NCBI RefSeq assembly: GCF_002412165.1 | Contig: NZ_NXIA01000001.1 | Coordinates: 248,001 to 312,000, forward strand | Source: Curtobacterium sp. 'Ferrero' | GTDB taxonomy: Bacteria; Actinomycetota; Actinomycetes; Actinomycetales; Microbacteriaceae | Reading direction: 5' to 3' | Length of the DNA stretch: 64,000 nucleotides | In this document: in pieces, positions 1 through 9,173 of the stretch | Numbering within the stretch: the first letter of the stretch is position 1 | Layout: each line of letters opens with the position of its first letter | The notes under the pieces: generated by a model | The model's database searches: none | Seen by the model: only the letters and a program-made list of their open reading frames with translations | Told to the model about the DNA's origin: nothing | Position numbers and translations under genes: made by a program

Positions 1-747
1 AGCGAGAACCGAGGCGTCATGGACAAGATCTGGACGCCGATCGTCACGCCGATCGAGGACGCTGTGCAGTCGAAGCTCGACGACGCCGCCGCACAGGCGA
101 AGCGCGCCGCCGACACCGCGGTGACCGAGCAGGTGACCGCCGCGGTCCAGCAGCAGGTCGCGGCCGGCGCCGTGCCCGCAGCGGCAGCGCAGCAGGTCAT
201 CGACCAGCAGGTCGCCGCAGCCACCCCCGCCGCCGAGCAGCAGGCCCTCGCCGCCGTCGCGGACAAGGCACACGCCACAGTCCAGGACGGCACCGTGACC
301 GTGGACTGGTCGAACGCGTCGCAGCGCTCGTACTGGGTCGACCAGCTCACCCCGACGCTCGCGAAGCAGATCGACGACGGGTCGGGGACGAGCGAGAACG
401 CCTCGAGCGCGAACGACACGTCGTTCCTGACCGGCGCGGACAGCCGATTGACCCGGCCGTTCATGGCGGGCTTCAACGCGTCGTCCGTGACGATCTACTG
501 GGTCGGACTCGGCGTGATCCTCCTCGCGTTCGTCCTGACCTGGTTCTTCCGGGTGCCGCCGCTCCGCCAGCGCTCCGCCCTGCAGGAGCGGGCCGACCTG
601 TCCGCCGAGGCCCAGCTCGAGAGCGAAGCCGGCCTGGCAGCGGCCGAGGCCGGGTCGTTCACCGGGCCGATGACAGGGTCCGTCCCCGTGCCGTCCGGAC
701 CGTCCGACGGCCAGCCCCGCCCGCACGGAGCCCACGCGCGGCGGTGA
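1..747 (+). CDS. C-terminal part of an MFS drug exporter
   Basis: The reading frame is open from base 1, so the gene starts outside the window. What is visible is a long Ala/Gln-rich segment with no membrane spans (roughly the first 150 residues), then one clear transmembrane helix (about residues 155-178 counted from the ATG at 19) and a hydrophilic tail. This fits the large extracytoplasmic loop, last helix and tail of 14-helix DHA2-type exporters (EmrB/QacA family) common in Actinobacteria. The TetR regulator directly downstream supports a regulated efflux pair. Substrate unknown. The family call rests on layout and context because the transporter core is not in view. Confidence 0.6.
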   Translation, partial: SENRGVMDKIWTPIVTPIEDAVQSKLDDAAAQAKRAADTAVTEQVTAAVQQQVAAGAVPAAAAQQVIDQQVAAATPAAEQQALAAVADKAHATVQDGTVTVDWSNASQRSYWVDQLTPTLAKQIDDGSGTSENASSANDTSFLTGADSRLTRPFMAGFNASSVTIYWVGLGVILLAFVLTWFFRVPPLRQRSALQERADLSAEAQLESEAGLAAAEAGSFTGPMTGSVPVPSGPSDGQPRPHGAHARR

Positions 748-834
748 CCGACCGGGGCGCCCGCCCGACTCCCCCTCCCGGGCGGGCGCCCCACACCACA
801 GCAGCACGACCACCCCGAACCAGGAGCACACACC

Positions 835-1434
835 GTGACCACCTCGGCGCTCGACCTCGACACCGCCGTCGACGCAGAGCCCTGTTCCCTCCGCGAACGC
901 AAGAAGCAGCACACCCGTCAGGCGCTGCACCGGGCCGCCCTCGACCGGGTCGCCGAGCACGGCCTCGACGGCGTGACCGTCGAGCAGATCTGCGCCGACG
1001 CGGACGTCTCCCCCCGGACGTTCTTCAACTACTTCTCGTCCAAGGCACACGCGGCCCTCGGCCTCGACACCGTCGGCACGCCCGAGTGGGCGGCCGAGCG
1101 GTTCCGGACGGGTACGGGGCGGCTCGTCGACGACGTCTGCTCGCTGGTCGCGGCGACCGTCCCGCTCTCCCAGGACCGGCAGCGGACCAAGGACCTGCTC
1201 GTGCGTCGACCCGAGATGGGACCGACGGTCATGCAGTGGATGGCCGAGTCGCGGCAGGCGATGCTCGCGACGGTGTCCACCCGGACGGACGAGCAGACCG
1301 CCCGGACGCTCGTCACCCTCGTGATGTCCGCCCTGTCCGAGGTCGCCCACCGCGAGACCGTCACGACGCCGCGCGAGCTCGGAGACCTGCTCCGCACGGT
1401 CGTCGGGGAGATGGTCGCGCTCGCGACCGCCTGA
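835..1434 (+). CDS. TetR-family transcriptional regulator
   Basis: A 199-residue protein. The N-terminal helix-turn-helix reads RERKKQHTRQALHRAA, followed by the typical VEQICADADVSPRTFFNYFSSK block, a textbook TetR DNA-binding domain (about residues 20-70). The C-terminal half is the variable ligand and dimer domain. It lies 87 bases after the MFS exporter gene on the same strand, so the likely role is ligand-released repression of that exporter. Target and ligand are inferred from position only. Confidence 0.9.
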   Translation: MTTSALDLDTAVDAEPCSLRERKKQHTRQALHRAALDRVAEHGLDGVTVEQICADADVSPRTFFNYFSSKAHAALGLDTVGTPEWAAERFRTGTGRLVDDVCSLVAATVPLSQDRQRTKDLLVRRPEMGPTVMQWMAESRQAMLATVSTRTDEQTARTLVTLVMSALSEVAHRETVTTPRELGDLLRTVVGEMVALATA

Positions 1435-1533
1435 CCCCGTGACCGTCTGAGACACGTCGACCGGGCAGCGCACCCGGACCGTAGGGTGGGAGGACGAGGT
1501 CCACGCCTCGATCAGCGAGGGGGGGGTGCAGCG

Positions 1534-1833
1534 ATGGTCTCCGAGGCACTGCTGCCCGCGTTCGTCCACGCTGACGTGTGGCTGCAGGCCGAGGTCGCGC
1601 ATCCGCTCGCGGTGGTCCTCGCGGTGACCCTGTCCGCCGTCACGGCGATCGTCCTTCTGCGATCCGTCCGCCGTGTCGGTCGCGGTCCGCTCCTTGCGCT
1701 GCCGCACCGGCCGACCCCGACCGCTCGTCGTGTCGTCGTGCGAGCCGCCCGACCACGAGCCGCCGTCCTGCTCACCAGCGGGCACGGAGCGCGGGCACCG
1801 GGCGCGACCGAGCGTCGCCGCTCCCGGTCCTGA
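1534..1833 (+). CDS. small putative membrane protein
   Basis: An ATG at 1534 follows a G-rich Shine-Dalgarno-like stretch and opens a 99-residue frame. One hydrophobic segment lies near residues 15-42; the rest is Arg/Pro-rich and basic. No family recognised. A TAGGGT box at about 1482 could be the -10 element of its promoter. The basic tail is also what random high-GC frames give, so only the N-terminal part argues for a real gene. Confidence 0.35.
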   Translation: MVSEALLPAFVHADVWLQAEVAHPLAVVLAVTLSAVTAIVLLRSVRRVGRGPLLALPHRPTPTARRVVVRAARPRAAVLLTSGHGARAPGATERRRSRS

Positions 1834-1892
1834 CCACGGCCGGGACGCGGTGACGTTCCGTCACGCCCGCGTCACCGACCGATCAGGACCCC

Positions 1893-2195
1893 ATGCCACA
1901 CCGCACCGCTGCACGACCGTTCCGCCACGCCCGCCACGTCCGCGCTCGACTCCGACGGGTGCGGCGACGCCTCGAGGCACGACTCGTGCGCTTCTCCGGT
2001 TGGGTGTGGGTCGCCGCCGTCTCCCTCGTCGGGATCGAGGTGTTCGAGGTCGTGTTCGGCACGTTCGTCCTCGCACCGGAGTTCTTGCCCGTGGCCTTGA
2101 TCGTCATGGCGCTCGCGTACGTCTTCCGCGAACGTCTCCGTCGCGTGCGGCGTCGAGTCGTCGTGTGCCTGCGATCCAGGCGGGCGCGGCGCTGA
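1893..2195 (+). CDS. small membrane protein, two predicted helices
   Basis: A 100-residue protein with an Arg-rich N-terminus, two adjacent hydrophobic segments (about residues 36-55 and 60-78) and an Arg-rich C-terminus. This symmetric layout, basic ends around a hairpin of two helices, suggests a small integral membrane protein with both ends inside. No family recognised. A degenerate copy of the 44-bp palindrome found elsewhere lies downstream and may act as its terminator. Confidence 0.45.
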   Translation: MPHRTAARPFRHARHVRARLRRVRRRLEARLVRFSGWVWVAAVSLVGIEVFEVVFGTFVLAPEFLPVALIVMALAYVFRERLRRVRRRVVVCLRSRRARR

Positions 2196-2246
2196 CACGA
2201 GGTCGGGCTCATCTCGGGCTTGCCACGCGGCACGGCGACCGACCGC

Positions 2247-2290
2247 CGGACGGGGGGCCCGTGGCGGCGTCCCGACGAGCCTTCCGTGCG
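2247..2290. repeat. decayed copy of 44-bp intergenic palindrome
   Basis: The left arm matches the left arm of the perfect copy at 16004-16047 with one mismatch; the right half agrees at 13 of 16 positions over 2275-2290. It lies 3' of the small membrane protein gene, as the other copies lie 3' of genes. Confidence 0.5.
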
Positions 2291-2415
2291 GCGCTGGTGT
2301 CAGATCATGCATCCCCTGCTCTGAGCCGTGGCCGATCCGGTGCGCGGGGCCCCGAGGTCAGCGCACCGGATCGGCCACCCTCGACGCCGGGAGCCAGCCG
2401 CAGTACCCTCCGTGC

Positions 2416-2847
2416 ATGAGCGCCCCCGCACCGTCGCCGTACTTCCTGCTCCCCGGCACCGCGCGTGCGGCACTCCACCGCTGGTCGGAGGTCTTCGGCG
2501 GCGCCGTCAGCATCGCGACCTACGGCGAGCTCGGGCGCACGGACGGTCCTGCCGACGCCGTCGCGCACGGACAGCTCGACGGCGGAGTCCACGTGGCCGC
2601 GGCCGACGCCGCCGAGGGCGAGACCGCCTTCGCGGCGACGGGGCTGCTCCTGTCGCTGCTCGGCACCGCCGACCCGGCGACCCTCACCCGCTGGTTCGAG
2701 GCCCTGTCGGTCGACGGCACCGTCCTCGACCCGCTCCAGCGCCGGCCCTGGGGCGACTGGGACGGCACGGTCCGCGACGCGTTCGGCGTCACGTGGTTGA
2801 TCGGCTACCAGGCGTCGGCGCTCGAGGAGGCCGCTCCGGGCCGCTGA
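2416..2847 (+). CDS. VOC-fold (glyoxalase/PhnB-like) protein
   Basis: A 143-residue protein resembling the PhnB/YdcE-like branch of the vicinal-oxygen-chelate superfamily: an early YFLLPGTARAALHRWSEVFGG segment like the standard opening strand and helix, a middle VAHGQL-type strand, and a terminal DAFGVTWLIGY, which corresponds to the usual D-x-FG-x-x-W ending. Members act as dioxygenases, glyoxalases or resistance proteins, or have no known activity. The usual metal-ligand pattern is not evident. Stand-alone gene; substrate unknown. Confidence 0.75.
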   Translation: MSAPAPSPYFLLPGTARAALHRWSEVFGGAVSIATYGELGRTDGPADAVAHGQLDGGVHVAAADAAEGETAFAATGLLLSLLGTADPATLTRWFEALSVDGTVLDPLQRRPWGDWDGTVRDAFGVTWLIGYQASALEEAAPGR

Positions 2848-2900
2848 CCGCACGTCCGGGCCGCTGACCGCACGTCCGGCCCGCTGACCGCCCGTCCGCC
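2841..2900 (+). repeat. three tandem 20-bp repeats at the end of the VOC gene
   Basis: Three head-to-tail copies of a unit beginning CCGCTGACCGCACGTCC; the third is imperfect. The stop codon of the VOC gene lies in the first unit, and later units repeat that stop codon in phases set by the 20-base period. Probably slippage or replication-generated expansion. Confidence 0.85.
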
Positions 2901-2930
2901 CCGCGCCCTCGATCAGTCCCGGGCCCGCGA

Positions 2931-3206
2931 TCACTCCCGGGCGACGAGCGGCGCCCAGAACGTGTCCGGCGCCTCCTCCTGCACGCTGTCCGCAGCGAAG
3001 TCGAACCCGTACTGCTCGACGAACTCCCGTGCAGCGGCGATCTCGTCCATCTCGTCGTCCTGGGAGGCGTCGAACAGGTAGACGCCGTGGCCCATGTCGA
3101 CGCCGCTGTCGCTGACGACGGTCAGGTCCCACCGCCCCGTCTCGGAGCGCACGATCCGGACGACGGCGGCCTGGTCAGCGGTGAAGTCAGCCATGTTGCG
3201 CAGCAT
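2931..3206 (-). CDS. conserved hypothetical protein
   Basis: A 91-residue acidic protein from an ATG at 3206, preceded by AGGA at good spacing; an alternative ATG lies four codons later at 3194. The composition is balanced (DWDLTVVSDSGVDMGHG-like strands, then a helical acidic part ending FWAPLVARE) and unlike the Arg/Pro-rich shadow frames nearby, so it is likely real. No family recognised; no cysteine or membrane segment. Confidence 0.55.
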   Translation of the reverse strand: MLRNMADFTADQAAVVRIVRSETGRWDLTVVSDSGVDMGHGVYLFDASQDDEMDEIAAAREFVEQYGFDFAADSVQEEAPDTFWAPLVARE

Positions 3207-3277
3207 ACGGCGTGTCCTGTACCCCGACCACAGGCACGGACACGGGACGCGGACACCCCCCGCGTACCGTCCGCCGC

Positions 3278-3490
3278 ATGAGTGAACAGCGCGGCGAACC
3301 CGCAGAACAGCAGCACCCCGTGATGGACGGTGCGGAGGAAGCGACGAACGAGGAGAAGCTCCACGGCCTCGTCGAGCAGGTCGAGCACGACCACGGGCAC
3401 GAGGGTGCATCCGCGATGGCGGACCACCTCCGCGACCGCGCGGCCGAGACCGGCGTCGAGACCGAGGAGCCGTCCGACCACGTCGAGTGA
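3278..3490 (+). CDS. small acidic hypothetical protein
   Basis: A 70-residue, very acidic, hydrophilic protein rich in Glu, His and Ala with predicted helical content and no membrane segment. It is divergent from the preceding small gene, starting 71 bases away. No family recognised. Composition unlike random frames supports coding, but the start has no strong ribosome-binding site. Confidence 0.5.
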   Translation: MSEQRGEPAEQQHPVMDGAEEATNEEKLHGLVEQVEHDHGHEGASAMADHLRDRAAETGVETEEPSDHVE

Positions 3491-3563
3491 GCACCGGGCG
3501 ACCCGGGAATGGACCCAGCCGCTCCGGCGTACACATGAACACCGATCTCACGAGGAGCGAGCC

Positions 3564-3689
3564 ATGATCCAGACCGACGCCCAGTCCACCGACCGCGACG
3601 AGCTGCAGTGCCGCCCGGTGCCCACCCTCACGGACGCACCGGAGCACCGCTTCGGGCGGTGGCTCGGACTCATCAACGACGGTCGCTGA
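3564..3689 (+). CDS. 41-residue hypothetical protein
   Basis: A short frame preceded by CGAGGAGCG, an excellent Shine-Dalgarno, at good spacing from the ATG. The product is a small soluble peptide ending FGRWLGLINDGR. A strong 44-bp palindrome follows 33 bases downstream and would terminate it. Ribosome-binding site plus terminator favour a real small gene; function unknown. Confidence 0.5.
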   Translation: MIQTDAQSTDRDELQCRPVPTLTDAPEHRFGRWLGLINDGR

Positions 3690-3722
3690 GGCGACCCGAG
3701 GTCGCCTGGGGCGACCACCCTC

Positions 3723-3766
3723 CGGACGGGAGGCGCGGAGCCGGCTGGCACCGCGCCTCCCGTCCG
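3723..3766. repeat. 44-bp intergenic palindrome, likely terminator
   Basis: A 16-bp perfect stem (3723-3738 with 3751-3766) around a 12-base loop. The arm begins CGGACGGGAGGCGCGG, shared with the copies near 6827 and 16004. No T-run follows. Confidence 0.85.
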
Positions 3767-3857
3767 TCGTCCCGGCCGTCCGCGCTGTCGGCGGCACACG
3801 CAGGACAGGGTGCCGGTCGGTAGGCTGTGCGGTCGTACACGATCCGAGGAGATCAGC

Positions 3858-4748
3858 ATGTCAGTGGGGTTGCTCGCGGTCGTCGACGACATCCTGTCCG
3901 CCGCGCTCAAGGCGAGCGCGAAGACGGCGGGTGTCGTCATCGACGACGCCGCCGTGACGCCGCAGTACGTGCAGGGCATCGCGCCCGCCCGGGAGTTGCC
4001 GGTGGTCGGGCGGATCGCGCTCGGATCGCTGTTCAACAAGTTCGTGATCATCGTGCCGGTGGCGCTGCTCCTCACCGCGTTCGCCCCGTGGGCGCTGCCC
4101 TGGCTGCTGCTCGTCGGCGGCACCTACCTGTGCTTCGAGGGCGCCGAGAAGGTCACCGAGTGGTTCGGGGTGCACCACGAGACCGAGGCGGAGGCGCCGA
4201 CGACCGAGCCGAAGCTCGTGTTCGGCGCGATCCGGACCGACCTGATCCTCAGCACCGAGATCATGCTCATCGCCCTCGCCGGGCTCGACCCCGACCTCGG
4301 TTTCTGGCCGACCGTGGGCGCGCTGCTCGTGATCGGCCTGGTCATGACGATCGCGGTCTACGGCGCCGTGGCACTGCTCGTGAAGATCGACGACGTCGGC
4401 CTGCAGCTGATGAAGAGCCCGTCGCGGACGACCCGACGGGCTGGTGCCCGCATCGTGCGCGCGATGCCCGCCGTGTTCCGCGTGATCGGGGTCGTCGGCA
4501 CCGTGGCCATGCTCTGGGTCGGCGGTCACCTCGTCGTGCAGAACCTCGGCGAGACGATCTGGCACGGCCCCGTCGACCTGCTGCACGCCGTCGAGCACGT
4601 CGTCGAGGCGGCCGGCCCGGTCGTGACCTGGATCGTCGACACCGCGATCTCCGCCGTGCTCGGGCTCGTCCTCGGCATGGTCGTCGTCGGCATCGTGCTC
4701 GGTGTCCGCCGACTGCGGGACCGCGCCGAACCCGTGCGCTCGCACTAG
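3858..4748 (+). CDS. DUF808 (YedI-like) membrane protein
   Basis: The ATG at 3858 is preceded by GAGGAG. The 296-residue product has the DUF808 layout: an N-terminal LLAVVDDILSAALKASAKTA block, the YVQGIAPARELPVV motif, several transmembrane helices and the LCFEGAEKV motif. E. coli YedI belongs to this family of inner-membrane proteins; no biochemical role is established. It converges with kup, with 16 bases between stop codons. Confidence 0.85.
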   Translation: MSVGLLAVVDDILSAALKASAKTAGVVIDDAAVTPQYVQGIAPARELPVVGRIALGSLFNKFVIIVPVALLLTAFAPWALPWLLLVGGTYLCFEGAEKVTEWFGVHHETEAEAPTTEPKLVFGAIRTDLILSTEIMLIALAGLDPDLGFWPTVGALLVIGLVMTIAVYGAVALLVKIDDVGLQLMKSPSRTTRRAGARIVRAMPAVFRVIGVVGTVAMLWVGGHLVVQNLGETIWHGPVDLLHAVEHVVEAAGPVVTWIVDTAISAVLGLVLGMVVVGIVLGVRRLRDRAEPVRSH

Positions 4749-4764
4749 TCGCGCGGGCCGACGG

Positions 4765-6714
4765 TCAGATCTCGACGTCGCTGCCCATCGTCACCGTCCG
4801 CTGCGGCGGCAGGCCGAAGCGCGCCGCCGGGTCGGCCGCGTTGTGCGCGAGCCCGACGAACAGCTTCTTCCGCCAGCTCGCCATGCCCCGGTTGCCGGGC
4901 TGCGGCCGGAGCGCCCCGCGGGAGATGAAGTACGACGCCTTCGCCATCTCGTCCGGATCGATGTCGAGGACCTCGGCGAGGCAGGCGGCGTGCAGCGCCC
5001 GCGGGAGGTCCTGGTCGTCCGAGAACCCGAACTTCACGGTGATGTGGTCGATGCCGTCGTCCTCGTACCCGAGGTCGTCGCGGAAGAACGCCTTCGCGTG
5101 CGGGACGTGCGGGACGTTCGCGGTCAGGACCGACACGATGATGACCGTCCGGTGCACGACGTGGTTGTGCTCCACGTTCGCCCGGAGCGCGAGCGGGGTC
5201 GTCTCCTTGTTCGGGTGCGGGAACACGGCGATCCCGGTGACGCGCGGGACGCCCTTGGTGTTGATCTTGGTGATGAAGTCCGCCAGCGAGCCCTCGCGCT
5301 CCTGCCGTTCCTCCTGCACGAGCTGCCGTCCGCGCCGCCACGTCGTCATGAGCGTGATGACGGCCAGGGCGATGAGGAGCGGGACGAAACCGCCGTGCAC
5401 GATCTTCGAGAGGTTGCCGGAGAGGAACGTCAGCTCGAGACCCCCGAAGACGACCGCGGCGAGCACGAGCTTCCACGTCTTCCACTGCCAGAGCGGCTTG
5501 ACGACCAGGAGCAGCAGCAGCGTGTCGACCACGAGCGCCCCCGTGACGGACACGCCGTACGCGGTGGCGAGGCTCGCCGAGGACCGGAACGCGAGCATGA
5601 TCGCGAGGACGCCGATGAACAGCAGGAGGTTGACCGCCGGCAGGTAGATCTGGCCGCCCTCCTCGCGCGAGGTCTGCCGGATGTTCAGGGGCGGCAGGAG
5701 TCCGAGCTGCACGGCCTGGCGGCTCAGCGAGAACGCCCCGGAGATGACCGCCTGGCTCGCGATGACCGTGGCGGCCGTGGCGAGCACGACGACCGGCAGC
5801 TGCAGCGCGCTCGGGAACAGCAGGAAGAACGGGTCCTTCGCGGTCTCCGGGTCGCGGAGCACGAGCGACGCCTGGCCGAGGTAGTTCAGCACGAGGGCGG
5901 GGAAGACGACGAAGAACCAGGCGCGGAGGATCGGCTTCCGCCCGAAGTGGCCCATGTCGGCGTACAGCGCCTCGGCTCCGGTGATGACGAGCACGACCGC
6001 GCCCATCGCCACGAACGTGATGTACGGGTGTGCGATGAGGAACGTGATCGCCCAGGTCGGCGAGAGCCCCTGCAGCACGCCCGGGTGCTGCACGATGTGC
6101 GGGACGCCGGCCGCCGCGATCACCACGAACCACAGCAGCATGACCGGTCCGAACAGGTTGCCGACCTTGCCGGTGCCGAACCGCTGCACCGCGAAGAGCA
6201 GGATGAGGATCACCGCGGCGATCGGCACGATGAGGTGCTCGATGCTCGGGGTCGCCGTCTGCAGGCCCTCGACGGCCGAGAGCACCGAGACGGCCGGCGT
6301 GATCACCGAGTCGCCGTAGAAGAGCGAGACGCCGACGATGCCGATCACGAGGAAGATGACCGCTCCCCCACGTCGCTTCGCGTAGAGCCGGCGGGCCAGC
6401 GCGGCGAGCGCCATGACCCCGCCCTCGCCGTTGTTGTCGGCCCGCATGAGCACGAGGACGTACTTGATCGACACGATGATCGTGATCGACCAGAACATCA
6501 TCGAGATGACGCCGTAGACGTCCTCCTGGTTGGCCTTCACGAGGCCGCCGTCGATCGTGAAGACGGTCCGCAGCGCGTAGAGCGGGCTCGTGCCGATGTC
6601 GCCGAACACCACGCCGAGGGCGGCCAGCGCGAGGGCCGCCACGCCCTTGCCGGGTCCGTGCGGGGCGTCGTCGGCCGTGTCGGTCGCGGGTGTGTGAGAG
6701 CGGGTCTCGGTCAC
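4765..6714 (-). CDS. kup: Kup-type potassium uptake transporter
   Basis: A 649-residue member of the KUP/HAK/KT potassium transporter family: about twelve transmembrane helices, the signature GVVFGDIGTSPLYALR near the N-terminus, SVITPAVSVLSAVEGL, and a long cytoplasmic C-terminal domain. It imports K+ with protons. The GTG at 6714 is chosen as start because GGAAGAG precedes it at good spacing and the sequence upstream in frame is Arg-rich, non-conserved and overlaps a palindrome. Confidence 0.95.
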   Translation of the reverse strand: MTETRSHTPATDTADDAPHGPGKGVAALALAALGVVFGDIGTSPLYALRTVFTIDGGLVKANQEDVYGVISMMFWSITIIVSIKYVLVLMRADNNGEGGVMALAALARRLYAKRRGGAVIFLVIGIVGVSLFYGDSVITPAVSVLSAVEGLQTATPSIEHLIVPIAAVILILLFAVQRFGTGKVGNLFGPVMLLWFVVIAAAGVPHIVQHPGVLQGLSPTWAITFLIAHPYITFVAMGAVVLVITGAEALYADMGHFGRKPILRAWFFVVFPALVLNYLGQASLVLRDPETAKDPFFLLFPSALQLPVVVLATAATVIASQAVISGAFSLSRQAVQLGLLPPLNIRQTSREEGGQIYLPAVNLLLFIGVLAIMLAFRSSASLATAYGVSVTGALVVDTLLLLLVVKPLWQWKTWKLVLAAVVFGGLELTFLSGNLSKIVHGGFVPLLIALAVITLMTTWRRGRQLVQEERQEREGSLADFITKINTKGVPRVTGIAVFPHPNKETTPLALRANVEHNHVVHRTVIIVSVLTANVPHVPHAKAFFRDDLGYEDDGIDHITVKFGFSDDQDLPRALHAACLAEVLDIDPDEMAKASYFISRGALRPQPGNRGMASWRKKLFVGLAHNAADPAARFGLPPQRTVTMGSDVEI

Positions 6715-6826
6715 GCTCGTCTCTTCCGTCGGGAGGCCGTCCGTGCGACGACCGCGGATCATCCTCGCACCGAGCGGGGGCCGTCGCTCGCAGCGGGCAC
6801 CCATGTGTGCGGAACGAGCCCGCAGA

Positions 6827-6870
6827 CGGACGGGAGGCGCGGTGCCCGCTGGCACCGCGCCTCCCGCCCG
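6827..6870. repeat. 44-bp intergenic palindrome, likely terminator
   Basis: The stem extends to 22 bp with one mismatch (6825-6846 with 6851-6872) around a 4-base loop. It lies just downstream of the minus-strand gene ending at 6884 and would terminate it. Same arm sequence as the 3723 copy. Confidence 0.85.
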
Positions 6871-6883
6871 TCACCTGGTCGCG

Positions 6884-7279
6884 TCAGCGACGGCGGAAGT
6901 AGCCGTTCGCGCCGCCGACGAACATCAGGATGGTCGCGACGATCACCGCGAGGCCACCGATCCACCCGAAGGCGTTGTTGCCGGACGCCGCGCCGACGCC
7001 GACGCCGATGACCTGGAGGATCGCGAGGACGAGCAGGACGATGCGCGCCCAGTTCCGGCCGTCGCGCATCTTGAAGACGATGACGAGCTCGATCACGGCG
7101 AGGATGAACGCGAAGATCGCGGCGCCGATGAACGGTGCCGTCCCGACGCCCTGCGCCGCCGCCGAGGTGCTGCCGGCGATGAGCCCGAGCACGCCGGAGA
7201 GGATGTTCGCCAGGATCACCACCAGCCAGATGATGAACGAGACGGTGACGGTGGTCGGACGACCGCTGGTGTTGGCCAT
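6884..7279 (-). CDS. four-helix membrane protein
   Basis: 131 residues starting at an ATG preceded by GAGGGA. Four hydrophobic helices cover almost the whole protein, with a conserved-looking MRDGRNWARIVLLVLAIL segment before the third helix, a pattern common in small actinobacterial integral membrane proteins of unknown function (DUF2127/DUF4064-like in layout). It ends just before a palindromic terminator. No enzymatic motif. Confidence 0.7.
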   Translation of the reverse strand: MANTSGRPTTVTVSFIIWLVVILANILSGVLGLIAGSTSAAAQGVGTAPFIGAAIFAFILAVIELVIVFKMRDGRNWARIVLLVLAILQVIGVGVGAASGNNAFGWIGGLAVIVATILMFVGGANGYFRRR

Positions 7280-7499
7280 TGTGTGCTCCCTCTGCATCGG
7301 TCGCGTTCAGCGACCTTCCCGCGAACGTACAGATGCGTGTGCCGCCTGTCCGCGCTCCGGCCGGAAACCGCGTCCCGCGCACAACGGACACCCACCGTTC
7401 ACGGCGTCGCTGCGCCGAGTGCTGGATTCCTGGGCAGATTCCCAGCTACAGTGCTGCCGCCCCCGTTCGAGGGGTGACCATCGATCGAAAGCGACACCG

Positions 7500-9164
7500 A
7501 TGCCCTTCCCGATCCGCCGCACCGTGCTCGTCACCACGACCACGGCTGCGCTCGTCGCCGGTTCCGTCCTGACCGGCTCGCTCACCGCCAGCGCGCACCC
7601 CGCGCACGACCCCGGCCACCACGACGGCCAGCTCACCCCGCGCACCTCGTTCACCATGGCGGCCGACGGTTCGTCCGGGGCGACGCAGGGCGGCGAGGGC
7701 ATCCCGAACATCGACTCCGTAAAGAAGACGATCGCCACCTACTACGGCGACCCCGGCACCGGGATCTCGGACAAGACCGACAGCCCGTACATCCGCGAGA
7801 TGCGCTCGATCGTGGCGAAGCAGACGAAGGAGCTCCGCGGTGAGTATCGCCGGGCCGTCGCGCACCACCAGAAGCCCGCGATCGTCCTCGACGCCGACGA
7901 CACGACGCTGTGGACGTACGACATGGAGGTCGGGGACATGCACTTCGTGTTCTCGCCCGCCGAGCAGGACGTCTGGGTGCAGGACGAGCGCTTCCCGGCC
8001 GTGCCGGCGATGGTGTCCTACGTGAACACGGCGAAGGCGATGGGCTTCACGGTCTTCGGCATCACGGGGCGGAACGACGACCAGAAGGCCGCGACGCTCG
8101 CCAACCTGCAGAAGGTCGGCTACCAGGGCTTCACCGCCGACCACTACTTCACGAAGTGGACCGGCAAGGGCACCTCGCAGCAGCCGTCGTACGTGCAGTG
8201 CGCCGCGGCGTCCTGCACCACGGTCGAGTACAAGGCGCTGACCCGTCGCCACATCGAGCGCGACCTCGGCTACACGATCGTCGACAACGTCGGCGACCAG
8301 TGGTCGGACCTGCAGGGCGGGTACGCCCAGGAGCAGGTCAAGCTCCCGAACCCGACCTACTACCTGCCGTCGGCCGACCTGCCCGGTGTCCGCGAGCCTC
8401 GGCTCGCACCGCGCACGCACTTCCGGATGGCCGCTGACGGCTCGTCCGGCGCCACGCAGGGCGGCGAGGGCATCCCGAACATCGACTCGGTGAAGAAGAC
8501 CATCGCCACCTACTACGGCGACCCCGGCACCGGCATCGCCGACAAGACCGACAGCCCCTACATCCGCGAGATGCGCTCCATCGTCCGGAAGCAGGCGCCG
8601 ATCGTCGCTGCGCAGTGCTTCGTGGCCTCCCGCCAGCACCGCAACCCGGCGATCGTCCTCGACGCCGACGACACGACGCTCTGGACGTACGACATGGAGG
8701 TCGCCGCGATGCACTTCGTGTTCGACCCGGCGCTGCAGGACGTCTACGTGCAGGACCAGCGGTTCCCGGCCACCCCGTCGATGACGTCGCTCGCCGCGGT
8801 CGCGGAGCGCTCCGGCTGCACCGTGATCGGGCTCACCGGCCGGAACGCGGCGCAGCAGGACGCCACGATCGCGAACCTGCAGAAGGTCGGCTACCCGCAG
8901 ATCACCGCGGAGCAGGACGGCAACCGGACCTACTACACGAAGTGGACCGGCACCGGCACCTCGCAGCAGCCGTCGTACATCACGTGCGCGGCCGCGAAGT
9001 GCACCACCATCGAGTACAAGTCGCAGACCCGGGCGCACATCGAGTCGCCCGAGGGCGGTCGGTACGACATCGTGGCGAACTTCGGCGACCAGTACAGCGA
9101 TCTGATCGGCGGATCGGCGGACCGGACCGTCAAGCTGCCGAACCCGACGTACTACCTGCCCTGA
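7500..9164 (+). CDS. secreted acid phosphatase with two tandem HAD domains
   Basis: 554 residues: a Sec-type signal peptide (about residues 1-32), then two copies of a HAD-superfamily acid phosphatase domain (class B-like, PF03767 type), roughly 46-295 and 303-554. Each copy has the nucleophile motif LDADDTTLWTYDMEV, with Asp131/Asp133 in the first and Asp388/Asp390 in the second, and a later GRN segment. The copies are closely similar at DNA level, especially in the MAADGSSGATQGGEG region, so the duplication is recent or gene-converted. Likely releases phosphate from organic phosphates outside the cell. A hairpin terminator follows. Confidence 0.85.
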   Translation: MPFPIRRTVLVTTTTAALVAGSVLTGSLTASAHPAHDPGHHDGQLTPRTSFTMAADGSSGATQGGEGIPNIDSVKKTIATYYGDPGTGISDKTDSPYIREMRSIVAKQTKELRGEYRRAVAHHQKPAIVLDADDTTLWTYDMEVGDMHFVFSPAEQDVWVQDERFPAVPAMVSYVNTAKAMGFTVFGITGRNDDQKAATLANLQKVGYQGFTADHYFTKWTGKGTSQQPSYVQCAAASCTTVEYKALTRRHIERDLGYTIVDNVGDQWSDLQGGYAQEQVKLPNPTYYLPSADLPGVREPRLAPRTHFRMAADGSSGATQGGEGIPNIDSVKKTIATYYGDPGTGIADKTDSPYIREMRSIVRKQAPIVAAQCFVASRQHRNPAIVLDADDTTLWTYDMEVAAMHFVFDPALQDVYVQDQRFPATPSMTSLAAVAERSGCTVIGLTGRNAAQQDATIANLQKVGYPQITAEQDGNRTYYTKWTGTGTSQQPSYITCAAAKCTTIEYKSQTRAHIESPEGGRYDIVANFGDQYSDLIGGSADRTVKLPNPTYYLP

Positions 9165-9173
9165 TCCGGCGCC

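Noticed and set aside
4745..6874. Long frames opposite and overlapping kup
   Set aside because: Arg/Pro/Asp-rich shadow frames typical of high-GC DNA; the Kup frame has clear family motifs.
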